Shown here: in pieces, positions 56,891 to 64,000 of the stretch
Numbering within the stretch: position 1 is the stretch's first letter
Layout of the letters: the number at the start of each line of letters is the position of its first letter
Assembly (NCBI GenBank): GCA_016710525.1
Contig: JADJVQ010000026.1
Span: forward strand, 1 to 64,000
DNA length: 64,000 nt
Direction of reading: 5' to 3'
From: Burkholderiaceae bacterium
Lineage (GTDB): Bacteria; Pseudomonadota; Gammaproteobacteria; Burkholderiales; Burkholderiaceae_E
Position numbers and translations under genes: made by a program
Notes under the pieces: generated by a model
What the model was told of the DNA's origin: nothing
What the model saw: the letters and a program-made list of their open reading frames with translations, nothing else
Database searches by the model: none

Positions 56891-58228
56891 TCATTTCGTG
56901 TCGTCGTGGTCCAGCTGCGGAAATGCCGAACCCGGACCCTGCGTGAGCAGGCCCACCTTGGTGTAGGTGATGAGCTTTTCGCGGGTGTCGACGATGTCCA
57001 GGTTGCGCATCGTCAGCTGGCCGATGCGGTCCTGCGGCGAGAAGCTCGACTCGCCCTTTTCCATGGTCAGGCGCTCGGGCTTGTAGGTGAGATTGGGCGA
57101 CTCGGTATTGAGCAGCGAATAGTCGTTGCCGCGGCGCAGCTCCAGCGTGACCTCGCCGGTGACGGCGCGGGCCACCCAGCGCTGCGCCGTCTCGCGCAGC
57201 ATGATCGCCTGCGAATCGAACCAGCGGCCCTGGTAGAGCAGCCGGCCCAGCCGGCGCCCGCCGTCGCGGTACTGCTCGATGGTGTCCTCGTTGTGGATGC
57301 CGGTGATCAGGCGTTCGTAGGCGATGAACAGCAGCGCCAGGCCGGGGGCCTCGTAGATGCCGCGGCTCTTGGCCTCGATGATGCGGTTCTCGATCTGGTC
57401 GCTCATGCCCAGGCCGTGTCGTCCGCCGATCCGGTTGGCCTCCATCAGCAGGTCGACCAGATTGTCGTAACCGATACCGTTCAGGGCGACCGGCTGGCCT
57501 TCTTCGAAGCGCACCGTGACCTCTTCGCGCTTGACCTCGACGTCGTCGCGCCAGAAGGCCACGCCCATGATCGGCTGCACGATCTTGATGCCGCTGTTCA
57601 GGTGCTCGAGGTCCTTGGCTTCATGCGTGGCGCCCAGCATGTTGGAGTCGGTCGAGTACGCCTTCTCGGCCGACATCTTGTAGGCGAAGCCCGACTGGCG
57701 CATGAACTCGGACATCTCGGCGCGCCCGCCGAGCTCATCGATGAAGGCCTGATCCAGCCATGGCTTGTAGATCTTCAGCGCCGGATTGGCCAGCAGGCCG
57801 TAACGGTAGAACCGCTCGATGTCGTTGCCCTTGAAGGTGCTGCCATCGCCCCAGATGTTGACGTCGTCTTCCTTCATGGCGGTGACCAGCATGGTGCCGG
57901 TGACCGCGCGCCCCAGCGGCGTGGTGTTGAAGTAGGTGACGCCGGCCGTGGAAATGTGGAACGCGCCGCACTGCATGGCCGCGATGCCCTCGGCGACGAG
58001 CTGCGCCCGGCAGTCGACCAGGCGCGCCTTCTCGGCGCCGTACTGCAGGGCGCGCCGTGGAATCTCGTCGTAGTCGGGTTCGTCGGGCTGGCCCAGGTTG
58101 GCGGTGTAGGCGTAGGGGATCGCACCTTTCTGGCGCATCCACAGCAGCGCTGCGCTGGTGTCGAGTCCGCCGGAAAACGCGATGCCGACCTTCTGGGCGA
58201 GAGGGAGATTCTGGAGAATGGTTGCCAT
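56891..58228 (-). CDS. argG: argininosuccinate synthase
   Basis: 445-residue enzyme joining citrulline and aspartate with ATP. The ATP loop AFSGGLDTSAALLWM starts near residue 17. Length and sequence (KGNDIERFYRYGLLANP, GRHGLGMSDQIENRIIEAKS, EAPGLALLFIAYERL) match the longer E. coli-type ArgG. It is divergent from an M20 amidohydrolase gene with a 216-bp GC-rich gap (58229-58444) that shows no clear element. Confidence 0.97.
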   Translation of the reverse strand: MATILQNLPLAQKVGIAFSGGLDTSAALLWMRQKGAIPYAYTANLGQPDEPDYDEIPRRALQYGAEKARLVDCRAQLVAEGIAAMQCGAFHISTAGVTYFNTTPLGRAVTGTMLVTAMKEDDVNIWGDGSTFKGNDIERFYRYGLLANPALKIYKPWLDQAFIDELGGRAEMSEFMRQSGFAYKMSAEKAYSTDSNMLGATHEAKDLEHLNSGIKIVQPIMGVAFWRDDVEVKREEVTVRFEEGQPVALNGIGYDNLVDLLMEANRIGGRHGLGMSDQIENRIIEAKSRGIYEAPGLALLFIAYERLITGIHNEDTIEQYRDGGRRLGRLLYQGRWFDSQAIMLRETAQRWVARAVTGEVTLELRRGNDYSLLNTESPNLTYKPERLTMEKGESSFSPQDRIGQLTMRNLDIVDTREKLITYTKVGLLTQGPGSAFPQLDHDDTK

Positions 58229-58444
58229 GGTGTGGATCGGGGGGGAAGCCCGGATTGCGGGTGGTCAGGCGCGCATTGTAGGGCGTTCACCGGGCCCCGG
58301 GCGCCGCGAGAGCCCTTGCCAGCCGGACAAGGACTGGTTAGCGTTGCCTGCAGAGCGTCCCGCGAACCCCTTCGACGTCGCCGCTCGACAACTTCCGGCC
58401 CGCGGCTTCACCGCTCAGGCCAGGCCAACTTGTGCAAGGCATCC

Positions 58445-59653
58445 ATGACGACAGAGACGACCGACCTTGATTCCCGCGTGCTGCCCGGCATCCGCGCCAT
58501 CGAATCCGACATGGTGGCACTGCGCCACCGCATCCATGCCCACCCGGAGCTCGCGTTCGAGGAGTTCGTCACCAGCGACCTGGTGGCCGAACGCCTGCGC
58601 GCGTGGGGCTACGCGGTGGACCGGGGGCTGGGCGGGACCGGGGTCGTCGGCACCCTGAAAAAAGGCACCAGCAACCGCAGCATCGGCATCCGGGCCGACA
58701 TGGACGCACTGCCGATCCTCGAGCGAACCGGGCTGCCCTATGCCAGCCGGCTGGAGGGCAAGATGCACGCCTGCGGCCACGACGGCCACACCGCCATCCT
58801 GCTGGCCGCGGCGCACCACCTGGCGCACGATGTGGCGTTCGACGGCACCTTGCACCTGATCTTCCAGCCGGCCGAAGAAGGGCAGGGCGGGGGCCGCAAG
58901 ATGATCGAGGACGGTCTCTTCGAGCGCTTTCCCTGTGATGCGATCTTCGCGCTGCACAACATGCCGGGCTTCCCCACCGGGCGCTTCGGCTTCCTGGGCG
59001 GGCCGTTCATGGCCTCGTCGGACTCGGTGACGATCACCATCACCGGGCGGGGTGGCCATGGCTCGGCACCGCACCAGTCGGTCGACCCGATCGTGGCCGC
59101 GGCGCACGTCGTGATCGCGTTGCAGACCGTGGTGTCGCGCAACGTCGATCCGCGCGACATGGCCGTGGTCACGGTCGGGGCCATCCATGCCGGACAGGCG
59201 CCCAACGTGATCCCGGACTCGGTCGAGATGCGCCTGACGGTGCGCGCCTTCCGGCCCAAGGTGCGGGCGATGCTGCGCGAGCGCATCACCGAACTGGTCA
59301 CCGCGCAGGCTGCCACGCTGGGTGCGCAGGCGCAGATCGACTACCAGTGGCGTTACCCTGCCCTGGTCAACGACGTGGCCAGCACCGACTTCGCCCGCGA
59401 GGTGGCGCGGGACTGGCTGGGCGATGAGGGGTTGATCGCCAATCTGCAGCCGCTGACCGGCAGTGAAGACTTCTCGTTCATGCTCGAGAAGGTTCCCGGC
59501 TGTTATCTGATCGTGGGCAATGGGGTGGGCGAGGGCCATGGCACCGGCGGGTGCATGGTGCACAACCCGGGCTACGACTTCAACGACGCGATGCTGCCGG
59601 TGGCGGCCAGCTACTGGGTGAAGCTGGTGGAGCGGTTCCTGGCGGTGGCCTGA
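58445..59653 (+). CDS. M20-family amidohydrolase (hippurate hydrolase-like)
   Basis: 402-residue binuclear metal amidohydrolase. RHRIHAHPELAFEEF near residue 28, GIRADMDALPI, MHACGHDGHTAIL, QPAEEGQGGGRKMI and GRGGHGSAPHQSVDP are family motifs for metal binding and dimer contacts. It most resembles hippurate hydrolases and N-acyl amino acid amidohydrolases (HipO/AbgB). Start ATG 58445. The D-aminoacylase nearby also releases N-acyl groups, so the locus may handle acylated amino acids. Confidence 0.9.
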   Translation: MTTETTDLDSRVLPGIRAIESDMVALRHRIHAHPELAFEEFVTSDLVAERLRAWGYAVDRGLGGTGVVGTLKKGTSNRSIGIRADMDALPILERTGLPYASRLEGKMHACGHDGHTAILLAAAHHLAHDVAFDGTLHLIFQPAEEGQGGGRKMIEDGLFERFPCDAIFALHNMPGFPTGRFGFLGGPFMASSDSVTITITGRGGHGSAPHQSVDPIVAAAHVVIALQTVVSRNVDPRDMAVVTVGAIHAGQAPNVIPDSVEMRLTVRAFRPKVRAMLRERITELVTAQAATLGAQAQIDYQWRYPALVNDVASTDFAREVARDWLGDEGLIANLQPLTGSEDFSFMLEKVPGCYLIVGNGVGEGHGTGGCMVHNPGYDFNDAMLPVAASYWVKLVERFLAVA

Positions 59654-59732
59654 GTCCGGGGCCGTGCGCCTGCCTGGTGCGCCTGCTCGGCCGGGAGCCC
59701 CGGCTTGGCCTCGCGCGCCGGCCTGGGCCCGC

Positions 59733-59764
59733 GCGCGTGCTCAACCGGGCGCGTGCTCAACCGG
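59733..59764. repeat. two direct 16-bp copies overlapping the tetR 3' end
   Basis: GCGCGTGCTCAACCGG occurs twice in tandem. The second copy contains the complement of the tetR stop codon (59757-59759), and the first copy lies just beyond it. Confidence 0.85.
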
Positions 59765-60425
59765 GCGCACCGGTGCGGCACGGGTGTTCGGCCAAGGCGG
59801 TTCCGATCACGGCCAGCAGTACGGCCACGCTGGCGCGCACGAGCGACTCGAGGCTTCGCCTGCGATCGATGATCATCGAGTGGGTCGTGAACGACGAGAC
59901 CACGATCAGCATCGCATCGACCAGGGGTTCGGGCGTGTCACCCGAGCCGCCGGCTGCCTTCCAGGCCCGGTCGGCCAGACCTTGGGTCACGCGCCGGCGC
60001 ATGGCGCGTCGCCTTTTATTGGCCGCGTTGAACTCGGGCGGCAGTTCGTCGTCGAAAGCACTGGCGAGCCGCCACAGGCCGCGGCCAGCGTCCAGGTGCG
60101 TCTGGTGGGTGCGGCGCAGCACCGAGTGCAGCCATTCGTCCAGGGTGCCATTGACCGGCATCGCGGCGTCGAGCTGCGACTCGTACCATCGGAACGCGCT
60201 GTCCAGGGCCTCGCCGACCAGCGCGTCGCGGCTCTTGAAATGCCGGAACAGCGATCGCCGGCCGACACCGGCAGCCGCGGCGATCTGATCCATCGACACA
60301 TCGAGGCCCGACTGCGCAATCAGCAACCGGGTGGCGCGGATGGCACGGCGGCGCAGTTCGACCGACGCCGCGGGCAGCTGGTCATCCGCCGGATCATCGA
60401 TCACCGATTCATTGAGCAGGTTCAT
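59757..60425 (-). CDS. TetR-family transcriptional regulator
   Basis: 222 residues. Residues 24-70 form the HTH (ELRRRAIRATRLLIAQSGLD, MDQIAAAAGVGRRSLFRHFKSR). The ligand domain has RRTHQTHLDAGRGLWRLASAF. It is divergent from the TauD-like dioxygenase gene, with two tandem palindromes (60478-60516) in the gap. It is therefore the likely local repressor of the oxygenase genes and probably of itself. Starts ATG 60425. Confidence 0.9.
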   Translation of the reverse strand: MNLLNESVIDDPADDQLPAASVELRRRAIRATRLLIAQSGLDVSMDQIAAAAGVGRRSLFRHFKSRDALVGEALDSAFRWYESQLDAAMPVNGTLDEWLHSVLRRTHQTHLDAGRGLWRLASAFDDELPPEFNAANKRRRAMRRRVTQGLADRAWKAAGGSGDTPEPLVDAMLIVVSSFTTHSMIIDRRRSLESLVRASVAVLLAVIGTALAEHPCRTGAPG

Positions 60426-60477
60426 GCGGCGATGCTAACGCCGGAATATGGCCGATCGCAATTGACAAATCGCAGCG

Positions 60478-60516
60478 TGGCACTGTAGGGTGCCAAAATG
60501 GCACTCTATAGTGCCA
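60478..60516. promoter_or_regulatory. tandem TetR-type operators in tetR/tauD intergenic region
   Basis: Two 18-bp palindromes, TGGCACTGTAGGGTGCCA (60478-60495) and TGGCACTCTATAGTGCCA (60499-60516), share TGGCAC/GTGCCA half-sites and lie 21 bp apart centre to centre, that is two helical turns. A TTGACA -35 element at 60462-60467 is directly upstream, so a bound repressor would cover the dioxygenase promoter. Confidence 0.72.
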
Positions 60517-60554
60517 GTCCGGTTCGAACATCCATCGCCCCCGAGGAGGAATCC

Positions 60555-61406
60555 ATGACATCCGCCGCCACCCTGAGCCGATCGTCCGCCCTGCAAGCCG
60601 CCCAGCGCGTCGACCTGAACAAGAACATCGGCACCGAACTGCGCGGCGTCAAGCTGCTGTCGCTCAGCGACGATGAGATCGCCGAGGTCAAGCAGCTGCT
60701 GGCCGAGCGCGGCGTGCTGGTGTTCCGCGACCAGCCGATGACGCTGGCGCAGCAGATCGAGCTGGGCCGGCGCTTCGGCAAGCTGCACGTGCACCCCGCG
60801 TTTGCCCACAAGGAGCACCCGGAGGCCCTGCGCATCCATGCCGATGCCGATTCTTCGTACGCCGCCGGCGAAGCCTGGCATACCGACGTGTCCTGCGATC
60901 TCGAGCCGCCCGGTATCTCGATGCTGCGCATCGAAGTCGTCCCGTCGGGCGGCGGCGAAACCGCGTTCGCGTCGATGTACAAGGCCTTTGAAGACCTGTC
61001 CAAGCCCATCCAGGACCTGCTGCTCGGGCTCGAGGCCATCCACACCGGCGACCTGCCGTATCGCGGCACGTACAAGAGCACGTCCAAGAAGGAATACCCG
61101 GTCAATGTGCATCCGGTGATCCGCACGCACCCGCTCACCGGCAAGCGCGCGCTGTACGTCAACACCGGATTCACCGACAAGATCAAGGGCGTGCGGGGCC
61201 GCGAGAGCAAGGCGCTGCTGCAGATGCTGTTCGATCACATCGCCTACGGGGTCGAGTTCCAGTGCCGGGTGCACTGGGAGCCGCAGACCCTCACGATGTG
61301 GGACAACCGCTGCACCCAGCACTACGCCTCCTGGGACTATTTCCCCGAAACCCGCTCGGGATGGCGCGTGACCACGGTGGGGGAACGGCCCTTCCTCGCA
61401 CTCTGA
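60555..61406 (+). CDS. TauD/TfdA-family Fe(II)/2-oxoglutarate-dependent dioxygenase
   Basis: 283 residues. The facial triad is WHTDVS (His109, Asp111) and a distal His in CTQHYASWDY, followed by the 2-oxoglutarate-binding Arg in RSGWRVTTV. GERGVLVFRDQPM-like residues mark the TauD N-terminus. Substrate unknown; taurine, 2,4-D and related acids are used by relatives. GAGGAGGAA precedes ATG 60555, which is favoured over ATG 60498 that lies inside the operator. The stop is followed by a short GCCCC/GGGGC hairpin at 61409-61421 without a T-run. Confidence 0.9.
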   Translation: MTSAATLSRSSALQAAQRVDLNKNIGTELRGVKLLSLSDDEIAEVKQLLAERGVLVFRDQPMTLAQQIELGRRFGKLHVHPAFAHKEHPEALRIHADADSSYAAGEAWHTDVSCDLEPPGISMLRIEVVPSGGGETAFASMYKAFEDLSKPIQDLLLGLEAIHTGDLPYRGTYKSTSKKEYPVNVHPVIRTHPLTGKRALYVNTGFTDKIKGVRGRESKALLQMLFDHIAYGVEFQCRVHWEPQTLTMWDNRCTQHYASWDYFPETRSGWRVTTVGERPFLAL

Positions 61407-61543
61407 AAGCCCCGCCGGGGCGCAGGGTCTTCGGGTATGCCCGCATTGCGGTTTTTGCCGCGAGGTCGGACTATCTCATCCGGACAGGCCACATCCGAGA
61501 AGCTGCTGGCCCGTCATCCGTTCTCGGGGTGGAGGAGACAATG

Positions 61544-61681
61544 CGACAAGGCCGAAGAGCCTTCGTGGGCGCGCTGGCAGTGTTGGCCAGTGCGCCCGCG
61601 GGTGCGCAATGCGCGCCGATGTTCGCAACCCGGCCCCTTCGTGCGCTGCCGTTCAAGGCCGCTGGCGTCAGCGCCGACTGA
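61544..61681 (+). pseudogene. N-terminal remnant of a Bug/TctC-type solute-binding protein
   Basis: 45-codon reading frame with a strong GGAGGAG ribosome site. It encodes a signal peptide (RRAFVGALAVLASAPAGAQ) followed by ATRPLRALPFKAAGVSAD, which resembles the start of the mature Bug-receptor domain (usually TRPLRLIVPFAAGG). The remaining 280 or so residues are missing, and the Rieske gene begins 13 bp later. Probably the stub left by a deletion, although a small secreted peptide is not excluded. Confidence 0.55.
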
Positions 61682-61693
61682 ACCGGTGCGACG

Positions 61694-62908
61694 ATGAAAC
61701 AGACCCTGGCCGACATTCCCGTGCGCGCCGCTTGCGCCACGCCCGACGTCGGCACCGCCTACGGCCGCAAGCCGGCGGCCCATCGCGCCGACCTGACCGA
61801 GGTCGGGGCCGGCACGCCGATGGGCGAACTGCTGCGACGCTACTGGCACCCGATCGGGCTGACCGCCGACGCGAGCGATACGCCGCGTTTGGTCCGGCTG
61901 CTGGGCGAAGACCTGGTGCTGTTTCGCGACCGAAGCGGTCGCCCCGGTCTGGTGTATCCGCACTGCGCGCATCGCGGCACGTCGCTGTACTACGGCAAGG
62001 TCGACGAGCGCGGGATCCGCTGCTGCTATCACGGCTGGCTGTTCGACGCCCAGGGCCTCTGCCTGGAGCAGCCGTGCGAACCGCAGGGCGGCCTGGCGCG
62101 CGACCGCGTTCGTCAGCCCTGGTATCCGGTGCAGGAGCTCTATGGACTGATCTGGGCCTATCTGGGGCCGCCGGACAGCAAGCCGGTGCTGCCGCGCTAC
62201 GAATGCCTCGAACGGCTCGACGAAGGCGAATTCCTCGAGGCCGACGACAGCAGCATCGGCAGCGGCGGACCGCAGGTCGTGCCCTGCAACTGGCTGCAGC
62301 ACTACGAGAATCTCGTCGATCCCTTTCATGTGGTCATCCTGCATGCGGCGTTCAGCGGCACGCAGTTCGTGCCGGCGATGGCCGTCATGCCCGAGGTCAC
62401 CTGGGATACCCAGCCGCTCAGCGTGCGCACGGTGTCGATCCGCAAGCTGGCCGATGGCAAGACCCTGCGCCGCATCAGCGAGGCCGGGCTGCCCACGCTG
62501 CGGGTCATCCCGAGTCCGCGCATCGGACGCTACGGCATGGTCGAGTCCCTGGGCTGGGTGCTGCCGATCGACGACCACCACTTTCGGATCTATGTGGTGG
62601 GGCGAGTACGCGAAGCCGGCGAGCTCAGACGCATGCGTTCGAGACTGAACGGCAAGCTGTGGGAGGAGCTCTCCGAGGTCGAGCACCAGCAGTATCCGGG
62701 CGACTACGAGGCCATGGTCAGCCAGGGCGCCATCGCGCGCCATTCGGAGGAGCATCTGGCCACCAGCGACCGCGGCATCGTGATGCTGCGCCGGCTGCTC
62801 GAACAGCAATTGCGCACCATTGCGGCCGGGGGCGACCCGGCCGGGGTGAGTTTCGACCCGGATGCGCCGCCGGTGCATTTTTCGGCCGGCAATTTCCTGA
62901 TCGACTGA
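61694..62908 (+). CDS. Rieske (2Fe-2S) aromatic ring-hydroxylating oxygenase, alpha subunit
   Basis: 404 residues. The Rieske site is CAH at residues 91-93 and CCYH at 110-113. The mononuclear iron motif is NLVDPFHVVILH (Asp, His, His). Size and layout match Rieske oxygenases acting on aromatic or methoxylated acids such as phthalate or vanillate O-demethylases. The ferredoxin gene starts 2 bp after its stop. It follows the Bug remnant; the nearest intact upstream gene is the TauD-like dioxygenase. Substrate unknown. Confidence 0.92.
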   Translation: MKQTLADIPVRAACATPDVGTAYGRKPAAHRADLTEVGAGTPMGELLRRYWHPIGLTADASDTPRLVRLLGEDLVLFRDRSGRPGLVYPHCAHRGTSLYYGKVDERGIRCCYHGWLFDAQGLCLEQPCEPQGGLARDRVRQPWYPVQELYGLIWAYLGPPDSKPVLPRYECLERLDEGEFLEADDSSIGSGGPQVVPCNWLQHYENLVDPFHVVILHAAFSGTQFVPAMAVMPEVTWDTQPLSVRTVSIRKLADGKTLRRISEAGLPTLRVIPSPRIGRYGMVESLGWVLPIDDHHFRIYVVGRVREAGELRRMRSRLNGKLWEELSEVEHQQYPGDYEAMVSQGAIARHSEEHLATSDRGIVMLRRLLEQQLRTIAAGGDPAGVSFDPDAPPVHFSAGNFLID

Positions 62909-62910
62909 TC

Positions 62911-63186
62911 ATGGCCGGCGATGCCTTTGTCGTGCGGCTGGCCCGCACCGGACGCCAGGTTTCGGTGGCAGCCGACCAGTCGGTCGTCGACGCGCTGGCG
63001 GCGATCGGCGTCGAGATCCCGACGTCCTGCTTCCAGGGTGTCTGCGGCACCTGCCTGACACCGGTGCTGGCCGGCGTGCCCGACCATCGCGACATGTTCC
63101 TGACCGGGGAAGAGCAGGCGCGCAACGACCAGTTCACGCCCTGCTGCTCGCGCGCCTTGTCGGACGAACTGGTGCTCGATCTCTGA
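62911..63186 (+). CDS. plant-type 2Fe-2S ferredoxin, partner of the Rieske oxygenase
   Basis: 91 residues. Cluster ligands are Cys40, Cys45 and Cys48 in TSCFQGVCGTCLTPV plus a Cys of FTPCCSRA near 78. It corresponds to the C-terminal ferredoxin domain of VanB/phthalate dioxygenase reductases, but the FMN/NAD reductase domain is absent and no reductase is encoded nearby. Starts with ATG 62911, 2 bp after the oxygenase. Confidence 0.9.
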   Translation: MAGDAFVVRLARTGRQVSVAADQSVVDALAAIGVEIPTSCFQGVCGTCLTPVLAGVPDHRDMFLTGEEQARNDQFTPCCSRALSDELVLDL

Positions 63187-63280
63187 GGCCGGTCCGTCCG
63201 GCCGCGGTATTACCTCGCGCGTCATCGATCGGCGACGCCGCAACGCGCAGACTCGCGGCTCATCCATCGCGGAGCCTGCC

Positions 63281-63706
63281 ATGTCGACCGTCAAACCCTC
63301 TCCTCTGCTTCGATTCGCCCTGTATCTGGATGCCGGGGTTTCCGGTCTGATCGCGGTGGTGCAGCTGCTGCTGACCGACCTGCTTGCGCGGCTGACGCAG
63401 CTGCCCTCCGCGCTGCTGCTGGAAACCGGCGTGTTCATGGTGCTTTACGCCGGCACGCTGCTGTGGCTCGCGCGCCGCGCCGAACTGCGGGCCGGCTGGG
63501 TCCTGCTGATCGTGCTGGGCAACCTGGGCTGGGCGCTGGCCTGCCTGGCGCTGTGGCTGAGCGGACTGGCACCCGGCGCGCCGCTCGGTGCGGCCTACCT
63601 GCTGATGCAGGCGGTCGGGGTGGTGGTGTTCGCCGGGCTGCAGTACCAGGGCCTGGCCGCGTCGGCCCAGCGGGGAGCGGACGTTCGCCTGCGCGCGGGC
63701 ATTTGA
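63281..63706 (+). CDS. small integral membrane protein
   Basis: 141 residues with four predicted spans (LYLDAGVSGLIAVVQLLLTD, LLETGVFMVLYAGTLLWLAR, GWVLLIVLGNLGWALACLAL and AYLLMQAVGVVVFAGLQY). No catalytic motif or named family is recognised. Starts ATG 63281, 94 bp after the ferredoxin gene. Confidence 0.72.
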   Translation: MSTVKPSPLLRFALYLDAGVSGLIAVVQLLLTDLLARLTQLPSALLLETGVFMVLYAGTLLWLARRAELRAGWVLLIVLGNLGWALACLALWLSGLAPGAPLGAAYLLMQAVGVVVFAGLQYQGLAASAQRGADVRLRAGI

Positions 63707-63796
63707 TCTTCGCCGGGCCGGCCGCGACAATCGCGATTCGCCGGCCCGGCGTTCGCCCGATCCCGGCGGCGGCTCCGCGCCGGGACTGGAGCATCC

Positions 63797-64000
63797 ATGG
63801 AAGTGATCATTCTGGGCAGCGGGTCGCCGCTGGTGGTGCCCGACCGGGCCGGCCCGTCGACCCTGGTGCGCATCGGCAAGACCGACCTGCTGTTCGATTG
63901 CGGCCGCGCCGGTGCTGATGCGCGGTGCCGCGGTGGGCATGCTGGCGCGCGACCTGACCGCGCTGTTCGTCACCCACATGCACAGCGACCACACCACCGA
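63797..64000 (+). CDS. metallo-beta-lactamase-fold hydrolase, partial, with frameshift
   Basis: The start is ATG 63797 (EVIILGSGSPLVVPDRAGPS, FDCGR), typical of RNase Z-like or arylsulfatase-like beta-lactamase-fold enzymes. Near 63903-63912 the frame changes; the downstream frame reads VLMRGAAVGMLARDL and reaches the metal motif THMHSDH just before the window ends. One indel is needed to join them. Role not assignable from the fragment. Confidence 0.75.
   Translation, partial: MEVIILGSGSPLVVPDRAGPSTLVRIGKTDLLFDCGRAGADARCRGGHAGARPDRAVRHPHAQRPHHR

Noticed and set aside
61409..61421. Hairpin after the TauD-like gene as a terminator
   Set aside because: The stem is only 5 bp and no T-run follows, so it is too weak to call.

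Overview
The window is high-GC DNA from a betaproteobacterium, most likely of the order Burkholderiales. This is inferred from gene content and order: queA-tgt-yajC-secD-secF, nudJ-mnmA leading towards purB, split pntAA/pntAB/pntB, a Bug-type receptor remnant and a glycine-riboswitch-controlled gcv operon. I see no rRNA, tRNA, CRISPR array, insertion sequence or phage genes. It reads as a chromosomal segment mixing housekeeping operons with accessory catabolic genes.

Layout. 1-3239 (minus): an iorA-iorB-ferredoxin-korA type 2-oxoacid:ferredoxin oxidoreductase operon, recognisable throughout but broken by many frame changes. 3455-7331: class II aldolase, cobalamin adenosyltransferase and a ureide/purine degradation set (uraD, allantoate amidohydrolase, uraH). 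7415-10438 (minus): a small zinc-ribbon protein and a NitT/TauT-like ABC importer. 10623-14061 (plus): FAD-linked oxidase, LuxR-type regulator, PAS protein with a degenerate GGDEF domain. 14131-18868 (minus): tandem glycine riboswitch followed by gcvH-gcvP-gcvT. 18948-21457: a serine-rich protein divergent from a TPR glycosyltransferase. 21491-24355: LysR regulator, argC, EamA transporter. 24458-28423: glcDEF glycolate oxidase. 28593-33342: a four-gene substrate-binding / VWA lipoprotein / XpaC-like / TelA-like operon. 33364-38511 (minus): two envelope proteins, a metallophosphoesterase and the proton-translocating transhydrogenase. 38577-43745: nudJ, mnmA, FMN-binding glutamate synthase-like protein, GST, purB. 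43967-47396: MarR regulator, membrane protein, YceI, cytochrome c', cytochrome b561-like protein. 47479-52991 (minus): queA-tgt-yajC-secDF. 53092-58228: thioesterase-like protein, SDR, D-aminoacylase, DUF1993 protein, argG. 58445-64000: M20 amidohydrolase, TetR regulator with twin operators, TauD-like dioxygenase, Bug receptor remnant, Rieske oxygenase with its own ferredoxin, a membrane protein and the start of a metallo-beta-lactamase-fold hydrolase.

How it fits together. Several modules meet at glyoxylate and glycine: ureide breakdown can yield glyoxylate, GlcDEF makes glyoxylate from glycolate, and the glycine cleavage system consumes glycine under riboswitch control. The right end looks like a regulated oxidative catabolic locus (TetR, Fe(II)/2-oxoglutarate dioxygenase, Rieske oxygenase plus ferredoxin) of unknown substrate.

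The least explained loci are the serine-rich protein paired with a TPR glycosyltransferase (possible protein O-glycosylation) and the substrate-binding/VWA/XpaC/TelA operon. A recurring caveat is frame disruption in otherwise well-conserved genes (ior/kor, gcvT, glcF, the VWA lipoprotein, the glutamate synthase-like gene, the last hydrolase). The pattern suggests base-call indels in the assembly at least as much as real gene decay.
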